Source: Solirubrobacter pauli (GTDB lineage Bacteria > Actinomycetota > Thermoleophilia > Solirubrobacterales > Solirubrobacteraceae). From it: DNA of 64,000 nt. A model generated the notes under the pieces. The model ran no database searches. It was not told the origin of the DNA and worked only from the letters and a program-made list of their open reading frames with translations. A program made the translations under genes and the position numbers. Below, in pieces: positions 28,267 to 36,103 of the stretch (position 1 is its first letter; each line of letters begins with the position of its first letter). The stretch is from contig NZ_RBIL01000002.1 of NCBI RefSeq assembly GCF_003633755.1, forward strand, positions 2,356,001 through 2,420,000, written 5' to 3'.

Positions 28267-28928
28267 AGACCCTCCTCGCCTCCCTGGCCGACAATAAGGC
28301 CGCGCTGGGCCGCCGCTACGCGGAGTGGGCGGTGAGCGCCCCGACGCTCGAGAGCGCCGTCGCCGCCGCCGCGATGGCGCAGGACGAGCTCGGCCACTCC
28401 CGTTCCACCTACCCCGTGCTGAAGGGGCTCGGCGTGGACGCCAACGAGGACGGCTTCGGCGGCGACAAGCGGCTCGCGCTGCTCGACGACGAGCTGCCCG
28501 ACTGGAACGCGTTCATCGCCGCGAACCTGCTGGTCGACGGCGTGCTCACGACGTTCGTCGCCTCCTGCGTGGACTCGACGCTCACGCCGATGGCGCAGCG
28601 CGCGAAGAAGATCCTCCAGGAGGAGGGCTCGCACCGCGCGCACGGCGAGGCATGGGCGCGCCGCCTGTGCCGCGGCGAGCAGCGCGACGCGTTCGTGGCC
28701 CGGCTGCTGGAGACGTGGGAGCACGCGGGCCGCTGGGTCGGCCCGGACGACGACGCCGAGCTGCGCGCCGCGGTCGAGGCCGGCGAGGTCTCCCGCGACG
28801 CGGCCGCGCAGCGCGAGCTCATGCGCGCCTGGCTGACCGAGCTGCTGGCCGCCGAGGGCGTGGACGTGACCCTGCCCGAGCTGACGTTCGACGGCTGGGA
28901 CGCCGAGCGCCGCCGGTGGCCGGCGTGA
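28263..28928 (+). CDS. paaC: PaaC-like ferritin-fold subunit retaining two EXXH motifs
   Basis: 221 residues, paralogous to PaaA. PaaC is normally the structural, metal-poor partner. Here two full diiron-type motifs remain: AQDELGHS (Glu42-x-x-His45) and LQEEGSHRAHG (Glu121-x-x-His124), with Glu21 in RRYAEW as a possible further ligand. That may mean PaaC binds iron, unlike the well-studied enterobacterial subunit. ATGA overlap with paaB and GTGA with the zinc-ribbon gene. The C-terminus is shorter than in canonical PaaC. Confidence 0.82.
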   Translation: MKTLLASLADNKAALGRRYAEWAVSAPTLESAVAAAAMAQDELGHSRSTYPVLKGLGVDANEDGFGGDKRLALLDDELPDWNAFIAANLLVDGVLTTFVASCVDSTLTPMAQRAKKILQEEGSHRAHGEAWARRLCRGEQRDAFVARLLETWEHAGRWVGPDDDAELRAAVEAGEVSRDAAAQRELMRAWLTELLAAEGVDVTLPELTFDGWDAERRRWPA

Positions 28929-29146
28929 CCTGCCCGTTCTGCGACTCGGCGCAGGTCGAGCGCGTCGCGCAGTGGGGCGGCCAGATCATCACCGCGCAGT
29001 GGCGCTGCACGGCGTGCAACTCGTACTTCGAAGCCGTCCGCGACGACTACAACGACACTCCGGCGAGCACGCCGAGCGCGAGCGAGCCCAGCACCGGCGC
29101 CGCCGCCAGCGGGCGCCAGAACGCGAACCGCCCCGAGGCGGCGTAG
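28925..29146 (+). CDS. Detached PaaD zinc-ribbon domain as a separate small protein
   Basis: 73 residues. The first about 40 read CPFCDSAQVERVAQWGGQ followed by TAQWRCTACNSYFEAVR: two CxxC pairs and the hydrophobic spacing of the C-terminal zinc ribbon of PaaD. GTG start within a GTGA overlap with paaC shows it belongs to the operon. The last about 30 residues (rich in Ser/Ala/Pro/Asn) are unlike any PaaD and lie entirely antisense to the convergent membrane-protein gene, so the tail may be recent read-on after loss of the original stop. Presumably acts with the DUF59 protein in metal-centre assembly. Confidence 0.75.
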   Translation: MTCPFCDSAQVERVAQWGGQIITAQWRCTACNSYFEAVRDDYNDTPASTPSASEPSTGAAASGRQNANRPEAA

Positions 29147-29355
29147 ACCGACAGCACGAGGGCGCCCGCCAGCAGGCCGCCCTCCACCAGCCCGAGGACG
29201 ATGCCGGCCGACAGCGTCTCGCCGCGCTCGGTCGCGTGCCCGGGCTCGGCCGCGCTGGCGGCCACGAACAGCGCGATGATCGCGCCGAACAGCCAGCCGA
29301 GCCACAACAGCACGGCGGCGACCCCCGCGGCGATCCGACCGGCGACGTTGTCCAC
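29047..29355 (-). CDS. Small predicted membrane protein
   Basis: 102 residues with three to four hydrophobic segments (GVAAVLLWLGWLFGAIIALFVA; GIVLGLVEGGLLAGALVLSVYAA; LAAAPVLGSLALGVLAGVSL). No recognised domain. GTG start at 29355. Its 3' third overlaps the convergent zinc-ribbon gene by 100 nt. The regular hydrophobic periodicity and third-position GC favour it being real, but the overlap makes one of the two ends suspect. Confidence 0.6.
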   Translation of the reverse strand: MDNVAGRIAAGVAAVLLWLGWLFGAIIALFVAASAAEPGHATERGETLSAGIVLGLVEGGLLAGALVLSVYAASGRFAFWRPLAAAPVLGSLALGVLAGVSL

Positions 29356-29365
29356 ACGCGGGGTT

Positions 29366-30427
29366 CTACACGGCGGCGAGCCCGCGCGGCGCGGCGCCCG
29401 CGTACAGCGCGGTCGGCCGGATCAGGCGGCCCTCGCGCTTCTGCTCGAGCACGTGCGCCGACCAGCCCGCCGTGCGCGCGCAGACGAACAGCGGCGTGAA
29501 CAGCTCCGGCGGGACGGCGGCGCAGTCGAGCACGACCGCCGACCAGAACTCGACGTTGGTGGCGAGCACGCGGTCGGGCTTGCGCTCGGCGAGGGCCGTC
29601 AGCGCCGCCGCTTCCAGCGCCTCCGCGGCTTCGAACCGTGGCGCGCGCAGCTCGCGCGCGGTGCGGCGCAGCACGCGGGCGCGCGGGTCCTCGGCGCGGT
29701 AGATGCGGTGGCCGAAGCCCATCAGGCGCTCGCCGGCGTCGAGCGCGGCGTTCACCCAGCCGGCGGCGTCTCCGCTGCGCTCGACGGCGTCGAGCATCTT
29801 CAGCACGCGGCTGGGCGCGCCGCCGTGGAGCGGGCCGGAGAGCGCGCCGATGCCGGCCGAGAGGGCCGCGGCGGCGTCCGCGCCGGTGGAGGCCACGACC
29901 CGCGCAGTGAACGTCGAGGCGTTCATCCCGTGCTCGGCGGCCGAGACCCAGTAGGCGTCGATGGCGCGCGCGTGCGTCGGATCGGCCTCGCCCCGCCAGC
30001 GCACCAGGAAGCGCTCGGCCAGCGTGCCGTCGGCGGGCATCGGGACGATCGGCAGGTCCGCCCCGCGCGCCGACTGGGCGACGAAGTCGAGCGTCAGGGC
30101 GGAGATCGCCGCGAGGTCCTCGCGCGCCCGCTCGTCGGTGCTGTCGATCAGCGGCTCCAGCCCCGCCCCGAGCGCGGCGACGGCCGCTTGCGCGTCGGCC
30201 CGCGTGTCCCCGCTGCGCAGCGGGAGCTCACGCGGCGGGCGCGGCAGGAGGCCGGGCGCCGGCGTGCCGTCCACGAGCAGGCCCCAGACGTCCTCGAAGG
30301 GCACGCGTCCCGCGAGCTCCTCGAGGTCGACGCCGCGGTAGCGCAGCGCGCCGCCCTCGCGGTCCGGCTCGGCGATCTGCGTGGCGAAGGCGACGACGCC
30401 CTCCAGTCCCGACTGCACTGCGCTCAT
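29366..30427 (-). CDS. Citrate synthase family protein (citrate/2-methylcitrate type)
   Basis: 353 residues, the short form seen in actinobacterial secondary citrate synthases. N-terminal VVAFATQIAEPDREGGALRYRGVDLEELA. Catalytic histidines in AAEHGMNASTF and GPLHGGAPSRVLKML, then GFGHRIYRAEDPRARVL, and NVEFWSAVVL with a late Arg pair. Condenses acetyl-CoA (or propionyl-CoA) with oxaloacetate. ATGA overlap with the upstream CGNR gene. The catalytic Asp usually found in the NVE(F/L)YSG region is not obvious, so a specialised substrate is possible. Confidence 0.85.
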   Translation of the reverse strand: MSAVQSGLEGVVAFATQIAEPDREGGALRYRGVDLEELAGRVPFEDVWGLLVDGTPAPGLLPRPPRELPLRSGDTRADAQAAVAALGAGLEPLIDSTDERAREDLAAISALTLDFVAQSARGADLPIVPMPADGTLAERFLVRWRGEADPTHARAIDAYWVSAAEHGMNASTFTARVVASTGADAAAALSAGIGALSGPLHGGAPSRVLKMLDAVERSGDAAGWVNAALDAGERLMGFGHRIYRAEDPRARVLRRTARELRAPRFEAAEALEAAALTALAERKPDRVLATNVEFWSAVVLDCAAVPPELFTPLFVCARTAGWSAHVLEQKREGRLIRPTALYAGAAPRGLAAV

Positions 30428-31029
30428 GTCCTGGTCTCCTGTTGCCGCCGCCGGTGCCGGCGGGCCTTCTCGACGTTGCCGCAACCGCGAATCGAGCACC
30501 AGCGGCGGTTGCCGGTGGGCGAGCGGTCGAAGAAGCGGGCGCTGCAGGTGTCGGACGCGCACACCCGGATCCGGTCGGCGGCGCCGAACATCTCGACGGC
30601 GTCGCGCGCGACGAGCCCGAGGGCGTGCGCGACCGGGTCGGCCGGGGGCGCGGGGACGAGCGCGAGCGTGCCGTCGACCCGCACGACGGCCTCCGCACGT
30701 GCCGCGTGCGGCAGCGCTGCCGCCAACGCCTCCAGCGTGTGCTCCGGGACCGGTTCGCCGGCCAGCGCGGCGACCACGCCGTCGTTGATCGCCTCCCGCA
30801 GCTCGCGCGCACGCTCGAGCGCCGGGCCCGTCACGGGTGGGACGGTGTCCAGCAGCTGCGCCTGGACCAGCCACTCGCCCAGGTCCGCGCCGGTGACGAG
30901 CGTCTCGACGCACCGGTTCCAGCGCTCACGGAACGTGTTCGTGAAGTCCAGCGCGGGCCGCCCGCCGAGCCAGTACCACCACGGCGCGCCGCGCTCGAGC
31001 GGGAGCGAGAGATCCGCGGGGAGGTCCAT
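30424..31029 (-). CDS. CGNR zinc-finger (ABATE domain) transcriptional regulator
   Basis: 201 residues. N-terminal ABATE-like domain GGRPALDFTNTFRERW and a C-terminal zinc finger IRVCASDTCSARFFDRSPTGNRRWCSIRGCGNVEKARRHRRR, four cysteines with the CGN box. These are probable DNA-binding regulators of stress or metabolic genes. The start is ATG 31029 (a second ATG at 31035 is possible). It lies 18 nt from the divergent SDR start, leaving almost no leader, and overlaps the citrate synthase start at its 3' end. Confidence 0.82.
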   Translation of the reverse strand: MDLPADLSLPLERGAPWWYWLGGRPALDFTNTFRERWNRCVETLVTGADLGEWLVQAQLLDTVPPVTGPALERARELREAINDGVVAALAGEPVPEHTLEALAAALPHAARAEAVVRVDGTLALVPAPPADPVAHALGLVARDAVEMFGAADRIRVCASDTCSARFFDRSPTGNRRWCSIRGCGNVEKARRHRRRQQETRT

Positions 31030-31047
31030 AACCATATGATTGCGTCT

Positions 31048-31785
31048 ATGGGGGTTACGCGCAACCAGCACATCACCGTCGTCACCGGCGGCGCACGCGG
31101 GATCGGCGCCGCCGTGTGCACGCGCCTCGCCGCGGACGGACACGACGTCGTCATCGGCTTCCGCGCTGCCGAGGACCGAGCGGAGGCCGTCGCGGAGGCC
31201 GTCCGCGCCGCCGGCGCGCGTGCCGTCACCGTGCGGATGGACACGGCCGACCCCGACGACGTCGACCGCCTGTTCGACGCCGCGGCCGAGCTCGGGCCGG
31301 TCACCGGGCTCGTCAACAACGCCGGGATCGTCGGGCCCGTCGGGCGTCTGGTGGACCTGCCGGTCGACGAGCTCCCACGCGTGTACGCCGTCAACGTGGT
31401 CGGCGTGCTGCTGTGCGCACGCCGTGCCGCCCGGGACATGCTCGGGCGTGGCGGCGTGATCGTGAACATCTCCTCCGGCGCCGCCACGCTCGGCTCGCCC
31501 AACGAGTACGTGCACTACGCGGGCTCGAAGGCCGCCGTGGACGCGATCACCGTCGGGCTGGCGAAGGAGCTCGGCCCGGACGGCATCCGCGTCAACTGCG
31601 TCGCCCCCGGGACGATCTGGACCGAGATCCACGCCGACCCGGAGCGCCCCGCGAAGGTGGCGGAGCGCGTGCCGCTCGGCCGTGCCGGCGAGCCCGAGGA
31701 GATCGCGGGTGCGGTCGCGTGGCTGCTCAGCGACGACGCGAGCTACACGACCGGCGCGATCCTGCGGGTGGCCGGCGGGATGTAG
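31048..31785 (+). CDS. Short-chain dehydrogenase/reductase (FabG-like)
   Basis: 245 residues: TVVTGGARGIGAAVCTRLAADGHDVVIGFRA, LVNNAGIVGPVG, catalytic NISSGAATLGSPNEYVHYAGSKAAVDAITVGLAKELGPDGIRVNCVAPG, and closing AGAVAWLLSDDASYTTGAILRVAGGM. It matches the glucose/3-oxoacyl-ACP reductase-like SDR group; substrate unknown. ATG 31048 is chosen because a TATGAT -10-like hexamer ends 7 nt before it, compatible with a leaderless transcript; ATG 31036 is the alternative. Divergent from the CGNR regulator, which may control it. Confidence 0.88.
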   Translation: MGVTRNQHITVVTGGARGIGAAVCTRLAADGHDVVIGFRAAEDRAEAVAEAVRAAGARAVTVRMDTADPDDVDRLFDAAAELGPVTGLVNNAGIVGPVGRLVDLPVDELPRVYAVNVVGVLLCARRAARDMLGRGGVIVNISSGAATLGSPNEYVHYAGSKAAVDAITVGLAKELGPDGIRVNCVAPGTIWTEIHADPERPAKVAERVPLGRAGEPEEIAGAVAWLLSDDASYTTGAILRVAGGM

Positions 31786-31788
31786 CGG

Positions 31789-32643
31789 TCAGCCGGGGAC
31801 GTGGATGTGACCCTCGGCGACGAGCACGGCGGTGCCGGACAACGTCACCGCGGCCCCCTCGATGCGGAGGCGAAGCCGGCTCGGCCGGCCCATCGCATGG
31901 CCCTGCTCGACGACGACCTCCGGACCGGCCACCGACCCGGATTCCACCAGCGACCACGCGAGCGGCCCGGCCGCGGTGCCGGTGGCCGGGTCCTCCCACA
32001 GCCCGACGGTCGGGTTGAAGAAGCGCGCGTAGGGGTCCGGGCCGTCCAGCGCGTAGAGGTAGCACCCCTCCGCGCCCGCTTCGGCCAGCACCTGCTTGAG
32101 CGCGGGCGCGTGCGGCGCGGCGCGGTCGACCGCCTCCCGGCCGGACGCCGGCACGAGCAGGTGTGGCGTACCGGTCGAGACGACTCGGCCGGCCGTGAGA
32201 TCCTCCGGGTCGAGCGCGAGCGGCGCGGCGAGGGTGGCCGCCGCGACAGTCCCCGCCGACCGGACGGGCTCGCCCTGCCGCATGGAGACGGAGAACCGCT
32301 CACCGGCACGCTCGATGGTCAGCGGCAGCTCGTCGTCGCCGATCCGCTGGACGTGATCGCCCGGCCCGACTTGGCCGTCGTGCGCCAGCCACCACCAGGC
32401 GCCGAGCGCGTTGTGCCCGGCACCGCCCACCTCGGCGCGGCCGGTCGTGAACGACCGCAGGCGACGCGTCGCGCCCCCGTCGCCGGGAAGCACGAACGTC
32501 GTCTCGGACTGGTTGAACTCGCGCGCGATGTCCGCGAGCACGTCGTCGCTCAGGCCCTCGCCGCCGTCGACGACGGCGAGCGGGTTGCCGGTGAGCGCGA
32601 CGTCGGCGAACACGTCGACGAGCGCGAAGCGGAGAGCGGGCAT
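31789..32643 (-). CDS. PhzF-family isomerase-like protein
   Basis: 284 residues, PhzF/diaminopimelate-epimerase fold. N-terminal FALVDVFADVALTGNPLAVV, catalytic Glu47 in NQSETTFVLP, RRLRSFTTGRAEVGGAGHNALGAWWWLA, and the second-half signature FFNPTVGLWEDPATGTAAGPLAW. PhzF-type enzymes catalyse hydrogen-shift isomerisations; most homologues, like this one, have no known substrate. The start at 32643 (MPALRF) is preferred to in-frame ATGs 9 and 18 nt upstream. It lies 25 nt downstream of the epimerase gene and is probably in the same operon. Confidence 0.85.
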   Translation of the reverse strand: MPALRFALVDVFADVALTGNPLAVVDGGEGLSDDVLADIAREFNQSETTFVLPGDGGATRRLRSFTTGRAEVGGAGHNALGAWWWLAHDGQVGPGDHVQRIGDDELPLTIERAGERFSVSMRQGEPVRSAGTVAAATLAAPLALDPEDLTAGRVVSTGTPHLLVPASGREAVDRAAPHAPALKQVLAEAGAEGCYLYALDGPDPYARFFNPTVGLWEDPATGTAAGPLAWSLVESGSVAGPEVVVEQGHAMGRPSRLRLRIEGAAVTLSGTAVLVAEGHIHVPG

Positions 32644-32668
32644 GAGCGCCATTCTCCGCATTCGCGGC

Positions 32669-33544
32669 TCAGCGCGTGTAGACGCCGCTGTCGAGGTCCT
32701 CCAGCAGGGTCGGGCCGGTCGGCTCCCAGCCGAAGCGCTCGCGGGTGACGGCGCTGGACACGCGCATGTCGGCGGCGAAGAAGTGGCCGAGCCAGCTCAG
32801 CCGCTCCGGCGCGACCGGCTCCGTCGGCAGCCCGAGCGCGCGCCCGACGGCCTCGGCGATCCGTTTCGTCGGCACGCCCTCCTCGGCGACCGCGTGGACG
32901 ACGGTCGCCGGCGGCGCCTGCTCGAGCGCCAGGCGCACGACCCGCGCCGCGTCGTGCTGGTGCACGGCCGACCAGTGGTTGGCGCCGTCGCCGACGTAGC
33001 CGGAGACGCCGTTCTCGCGCGCGAAGCCGACGAGCGCCGCGACGAAGCCGGGGTCGCCGGTGCCATGGACGGTCGGCGGGAAGCGGAGCACGACCGAGCG
33101 GACCCCGCGGTCGGCGAGGGCGAGCGTCGTGGCCGCGTTGGCGATCCGCGGATGGCCACCCGGGTCCGCCTCGTCCTGCTCGGTCGCGGCCCGCCCGGTC
33201 GCCAGGCCGAGCACGCCGGACGCCATCAGCAACGGCTTGTCCGTGCCCTCGAGCACCCGGCCGAACGTGTCGATGGCGGCGGCGTCGAGCTGGGCCGCCT
33301 CGGCCATCTGCGAGAAGTCGTGGTGGTAGCCGAGGTGGATCACGCCGTCCGTGGACGTCGCGCCCGCGGCCAGGCTGTCGAGGTCGTTCAGATCCCCGCG
33401 GTGCACTTCGGCACCCAGCGCGGCGACCTTCTCGGCCGATGCGTCCGACCGGGCGAGGCCGAGCACCTGATGTCCGTTCGCAAGCAGCTCCCGGGTGACG
33501 GCCGAGCCGATCCAGCCCGATGCCCCGGTGATGAAGACGCGCAT
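32669..33544 (-). CDS. NAD(P)-dependent epimerase/dehydratase (extended SDR)
   Basis: 291 residues: MRVFITGASGWIGSAVTRELLANGHQVLGLARS (Rossmann), VHRGDLNDLDSL, VVLRFPPTVHG and the C-terminal TRERFGWEPTGPTLLEDL. Fits the atypical SDR group of NAD-dependent epimerases. The start at 33544 has GGAGG well placed upstream. It is divergent from a TetR gene, and the gap contains three dyads, so this gene (with PhzF) is probably the repressor's target. Typical of actinobacterial stress-inducible SDR/TetR pairs. Confidence 0.87.
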   Translation of the reverse strand: MRVFITGASGWIGSAVTRELLANGHQVLGLARSDASAEKVAALGAEVHRGDLNDLDSLAAGATSTDGVIHLGYHHDFSQMAEAAQLDAAAIDTFGRVLEGTDKPLLMASGVLGLATGRAATEQDEADPGGHPRIANAATTLALADRGVRSVVLRFPPTVHGTGDPGFVAALVGFARENGVSGYVGDGANHWSAVHQHDAARVVRLALEQAPPATVVHAVAEEGVPTKRIAEAVGRALGLPTEPVAPERLSWLGHFFAADMRVSSAVTRERFGWEPTGPTLLEDLDSGVYTR

Positions 33545-33564
33545 GTCGAGACCTCCAGAAGTCA

Positions 33565-33621
33565 TGTGATGTCACAGCGCGACATCAACGTAGCACGTGA
33601 TGTCACACCGTGTCATTACAC
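33565..33621. promoter_or_regulatory. Multi-site TetR operator between epimerase and tetR genes
   Basis: TGTGA-TG-TCACA at 33565-33576 and GTGA-TG-TCAC at 33597-33606 share the core GTGATGTCAC exactly 31 bp apart (about three helical turns). A third dyad GTGT-CATT-ACAC lies at 33610-33621, ending 8 nt before the tetR GTG. The spacing suggests co-operative binding on one DNA face and joint control of both divergent genes. Confidence 0.65.
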
Positions 33622-33629
33622 TGGTCCTC

Positions 33630-34196
33630 GTGGCGCGATGGGAGCCGAATGCGAGCGGTCGCCTCCGCGAGGCGGCGCTGGACCTGTACACCGAGCGCGG
33701 GTACGAGCAGACGACCGTCGGCGACATCGCCGAGCGAGCCGGGCTGACCGCCCGCACGTTCTTCCGCTACTTCGCCGACAAGCGCGAGGTGCTGTTCGCG
33801 CGCGGCGACGAGCTGCAGCACGCCGTGCGCGCCGCCGCGGTCGAGGCGCCCGAAGGCATGCCGACGATGCGGGTCGTGGCGGCCGTGCTCGACGTGATCG
33901 CCGAGCTCGTCGGCCGCGACCGCGACCACTCCCGCCGCCGCCAAGCCGTGATCGACGCCACGCCGGAGCTGCAGGAGCGTGAGCTGATCAAGCTCGCCCG
34001 CCTCTCCGCCGTCCTGCGGGAAGGCCTGCGCGAGCGCGGCGTGCCCGACCCCGAGGCCGGCCTCGCGGCGGAGACCGGCATCGCGATCTTCCGCGTGGCC
34101 TTCGAGCGCTGGATCACCGCCCCGGACGAGCGCGAGCTCATCGACGTGATGCGTGAGGCGACCGCGCGCCTCGAGACGCTCGTCGCGCCGCGCTAA
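33630..34196 (+). CDS. TetR-family transcriptional regulator
   Basis: 188 residues from GTG 33630. HTH: SGRLREAALDLYTERGYEQTTVGDIAERAGLTARTFFRYFADKREVLFA, textbook TetR, with a C-terminal domain of the MftR-like type (ELIKLARLSAVLREGLRERGVPDPEAGLAAETGIAIFRVAFERWI). An upstream ATG at 33597 would place the operator inside the coding region and is less likely. It presumably represses itself and the divergent epimerase operon through GTGATGTCAC sites. The 3' end overlaps the convergent response regulator by 4 nt. Confidence 0.88.
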   Translation: MARWEPNASGRLREAALDLYTERGYEQTTVGDIAERAGLTARTFFRYFADKREVLFARGDELQHAVRAAAVEAPEGMPTMRVVAAVLDVIAELVGRDRDHSRRRQAVIDATPELQERELIKLARLSAVLREGLRERGVPDPEAGLAAETGIAIFRVAFERWITAPDERELIDVMREATARLETLVAPR

Positions 34197-34555
34197 GCGG
34201 CCTGCAGCAGCTCGTCGACGACCCCGACGAGCTCGTTGCCGAAGAACGGCTTCGGCCGGAAGGCGTCGCGTCCGGGCCGCAGCCGCTCGAGCTGCTCGGG
34301 CTCGGGCTTCGTCCCGCTGAACATCAGGACCGGCACGTCGCTCAGGTCCCGCAGCCGCTCGAGCGTCTCCCACCCGTCCAGCTCCGGCATGCGCACGTCG
34401 AGCACCACCAGGTCCGGGCGCGTCTCGTAGAACGTGCGCAGCCCCAGACGGCCGTTGTCAGCCGTGACGACCTCGTGGCCCGCGCGCTCGAGCAGCATCC
34501 GCACGACCGTGGAGAGGTCGGGCTTGTCGTCGATCACGAGAATCCGGTGCGCCAT
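34193..34555 (-). CDS. Single-domain response regulator (CheY-like)
   Basis: 120 residues consisting only of a receiver domain: RILVIDDKPDLS (acidic pocket Asp9/Asp10), phospho-acceptor Asp53 in VVLDVRMPELDGWE, switch Ser80 in VLMFSGT, and Lys102 in FRPKPF. No output domain and no histidine kinase nearby, so it is an orphan that must act by protein contact or phosphotransfer. An inverted repeat CGTGCA-AC-TGCACG (34585-34598) lies in the divergent gap between it and the protease gene. Confidence 0.88.
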   Translation of the reverse strand: MAHRILVIDDKPDLSTVVRMLLERAGHEVVTADNGRLGLRTFYETRPDLVVLDVRMPELDGWETLERLRDLSDVPVLMFSGTKPEPEQLERLRPGRDAFRPKPFFGNELVGVVDELLQAA

Positions 34556-34661
34556 GGACACCCATATTGGGACCGGGCGGTCCGCGTGCAACTGCACGTT
34601 CGTCCAGACCGGTAGCCCGGCTGACGTAACGTTCCGCCCGCTGCCGGACACAGACGGACCG

Positions 34662-35672
34662 ATGATCGGCTCCACCCTCCTCGCCACCGCCGCCGTGTTC
34701 CACGGCACCCCGTTCCCGCCGGAGCAGGCGCCATGGCTCGTGTCCCTCACGACCCGCGGGCCGTACTGCGGAGGCGCGTTGATCGCGCCGGACCGCGTCG
34801 TCACAGCGGCCCACTGCGTCCAGGGCGCGGACCCCGGGCGGGTCAGCGTCCGGCTGAGCGGCCGCCGGCGGGCCTGGCGCGGCGCGATCTTCCCGACCTC
34901 GTACCGGGAGATCCCCTCGCCGGTGCACCCGGAGGACCCGAGCGCCTCCGGCACCGTCGACGACATCGCCGTGCTGCTGCTCGAGGAGCCCGTGACCGAC
35001 GTCGCGCCGGTGCCGGTCGCCGCCCCGGCGCCCGCGGTCGGCGAGCCGTCGGTGACGCTCGGCAGGGGCCGCACGGGCCCCGCCCCCTCCGCCGGCTCGG
35101 CGGTCGCCCTGGCGGCGAACCAGGTGGTGAGCGACGGCTGCGCGTCCGCCTACGGCTCCAGCCTGTTCCACCCCGCCCGGCACCTGTGCACGCTCGACCC
35201 GACGGCGAACGCCGCGCAGGCTTGCGCGGGAGACAGCGGCGGGCCGGTCATGGTGCAGCGCAACGGCGGTTGGGCGCTCGCGGGCGTGGTCACGTGGGGC
35301 GGCGAGACGCAGGGCCGCGACTGCGGCGAAGGGCTCCCGGACGTGTCCGAGCGGATCGCCGCGCACGCCGGCCTGCTGACGCGGGCGGGGACGGTGGCGC
35401 CGTGGGCCGAGCGACGCGTGCGCGTTCGTCGCTCCGGTGCGGTGCGCCGGTGCGTGGTCGGCACGTGGCACCCGGCCGCCGCGACCTTCAAGGTGCGGTG
35501 GTGGCGCGAGGGCGCCCCGAAGCTCGACGGCCAGCAGCTCACCCCCGGCAAGCGCATCTACCTCGAGGGCGGCGGGAAGACGCGGACGGTGAAGTCGGGC
35601 AAGGTCGGCTGCTCGGTGACGGCACGGACCGCCGGCGGCTGGGCCACCGAGGACTCCTACAACCGGCGGTGA
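34662..35672 (+). CDS. Secreted trypsin-like serine protease (family S1)
   Basis: 336 residues. Catalytic triad is intact: His51 in VVTAAHCVQG, Asp101 in VDDIAVLLLE, Ser192 in ACAGDSGGPVMV, with a later VTWGGETQGRDCGEGLPDVSERI. Cysteine pairs typical of chymotrypsin folds are present. After about residue 250 there is a C-terminal Ig-like or cell-wall-associated domain (VRVRRSGAVRRCVVGTW, ending YNRR). The N-terminus MIGSTLLATAAVFHG is only weakly signal-like and a true start further upstream was not found. Export is inferred from fold and disulfides. Confidence 0.85.
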   Translation: MIGSTLLATAAVFHGTPFPPEQAPWLVSLTTRGPYCGGALIAPDRVVTAAHCVQGADPGRVSVRLSGRRRAWRGAIFPTSYREIPSPVHPEDPSASGTVDDIAVLLLEEPVTDVAPVPVAAPAPAVGEPSVTLGRGRTGPAPSAGSAVALAANQVVSDGCASAYGSSLFHPARHLCTLDPTANAAQACAGDSGGPVMVQRNGGWALAGVVTWGGETQGRDCGEGLPDVSERIAAHAGLLTRAGTVAPWAERRVRVRRSGAVRRCVVGTWHPAAATFKVRWWREGAPKLDGQQLTPGKRIYLEGGGKTRTVKSGKVGCSVTARTAGGWATEDSYNRR

Positions 35673-35673
35673 G

Positions 35674-35943
35674 TCAGGACTGGTAGTCGCGCAGACCGCG
35701 CGAGGGCGGGCCGAGCTGCCGGTCCAGGCGCAGGCTTCCGACCAGCACGGCCAGCAGCATCAACGCGTAGCCCGCCCAGCCTCCGACCGCGCGGCTCACG
35801 ACGAACATGAGGACGACCGCGGTGATCCAGACCAGCGGACGCCACGGGATGGCCGGCAGCGCGAACCGGCGCCGCGGCGGCTCGGGATGATCGCCGGGCA
35901 GCCCCCACCCTGACCCGGGGTCCTTGACCAGGCCAACGAACAT
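35674..35943 (-). CDS. Small membrane protein of unknown function
   Basis: 89 residues from ATG 35943 (a GTG 9 nt upstream is an alternative). MFVGLVKDPGSGWGLPGD is followed by a Pro/Arg-rich stretch and two hydrophobic segments (WITAVVLMFVVSRAVGGWAGYALMLLAVLVG). No recognised domain. Its stop lies one base beyond the protease gene stop, so the two are convergent and almost touching. Confidence 0.6.
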   Translation of the reverse strand: MFVGLVKDPGSGWGLPGDHPEPPRRRFALPAIPWRPLVWITAVVLMFVVSRAVGGWAGYALMLLAVLVGSLRLDRQLGPPSRGLRDYQS

Positions 35944-36103
35944 GCATCTCACGGTACCGCGTTCCCGTGGCGAGACGAGCAGCGCGTAACAGAACGCACA
36001 CGCTGGTCAAGTTGCGTAGTGTCAAACGCTTGCGTCTGCGCAATCGTGAGCAGAACGCCTAAATTTGTTGCACGCTTCGTCTACCCAGGTACCGTTGCGA
36101 CGG

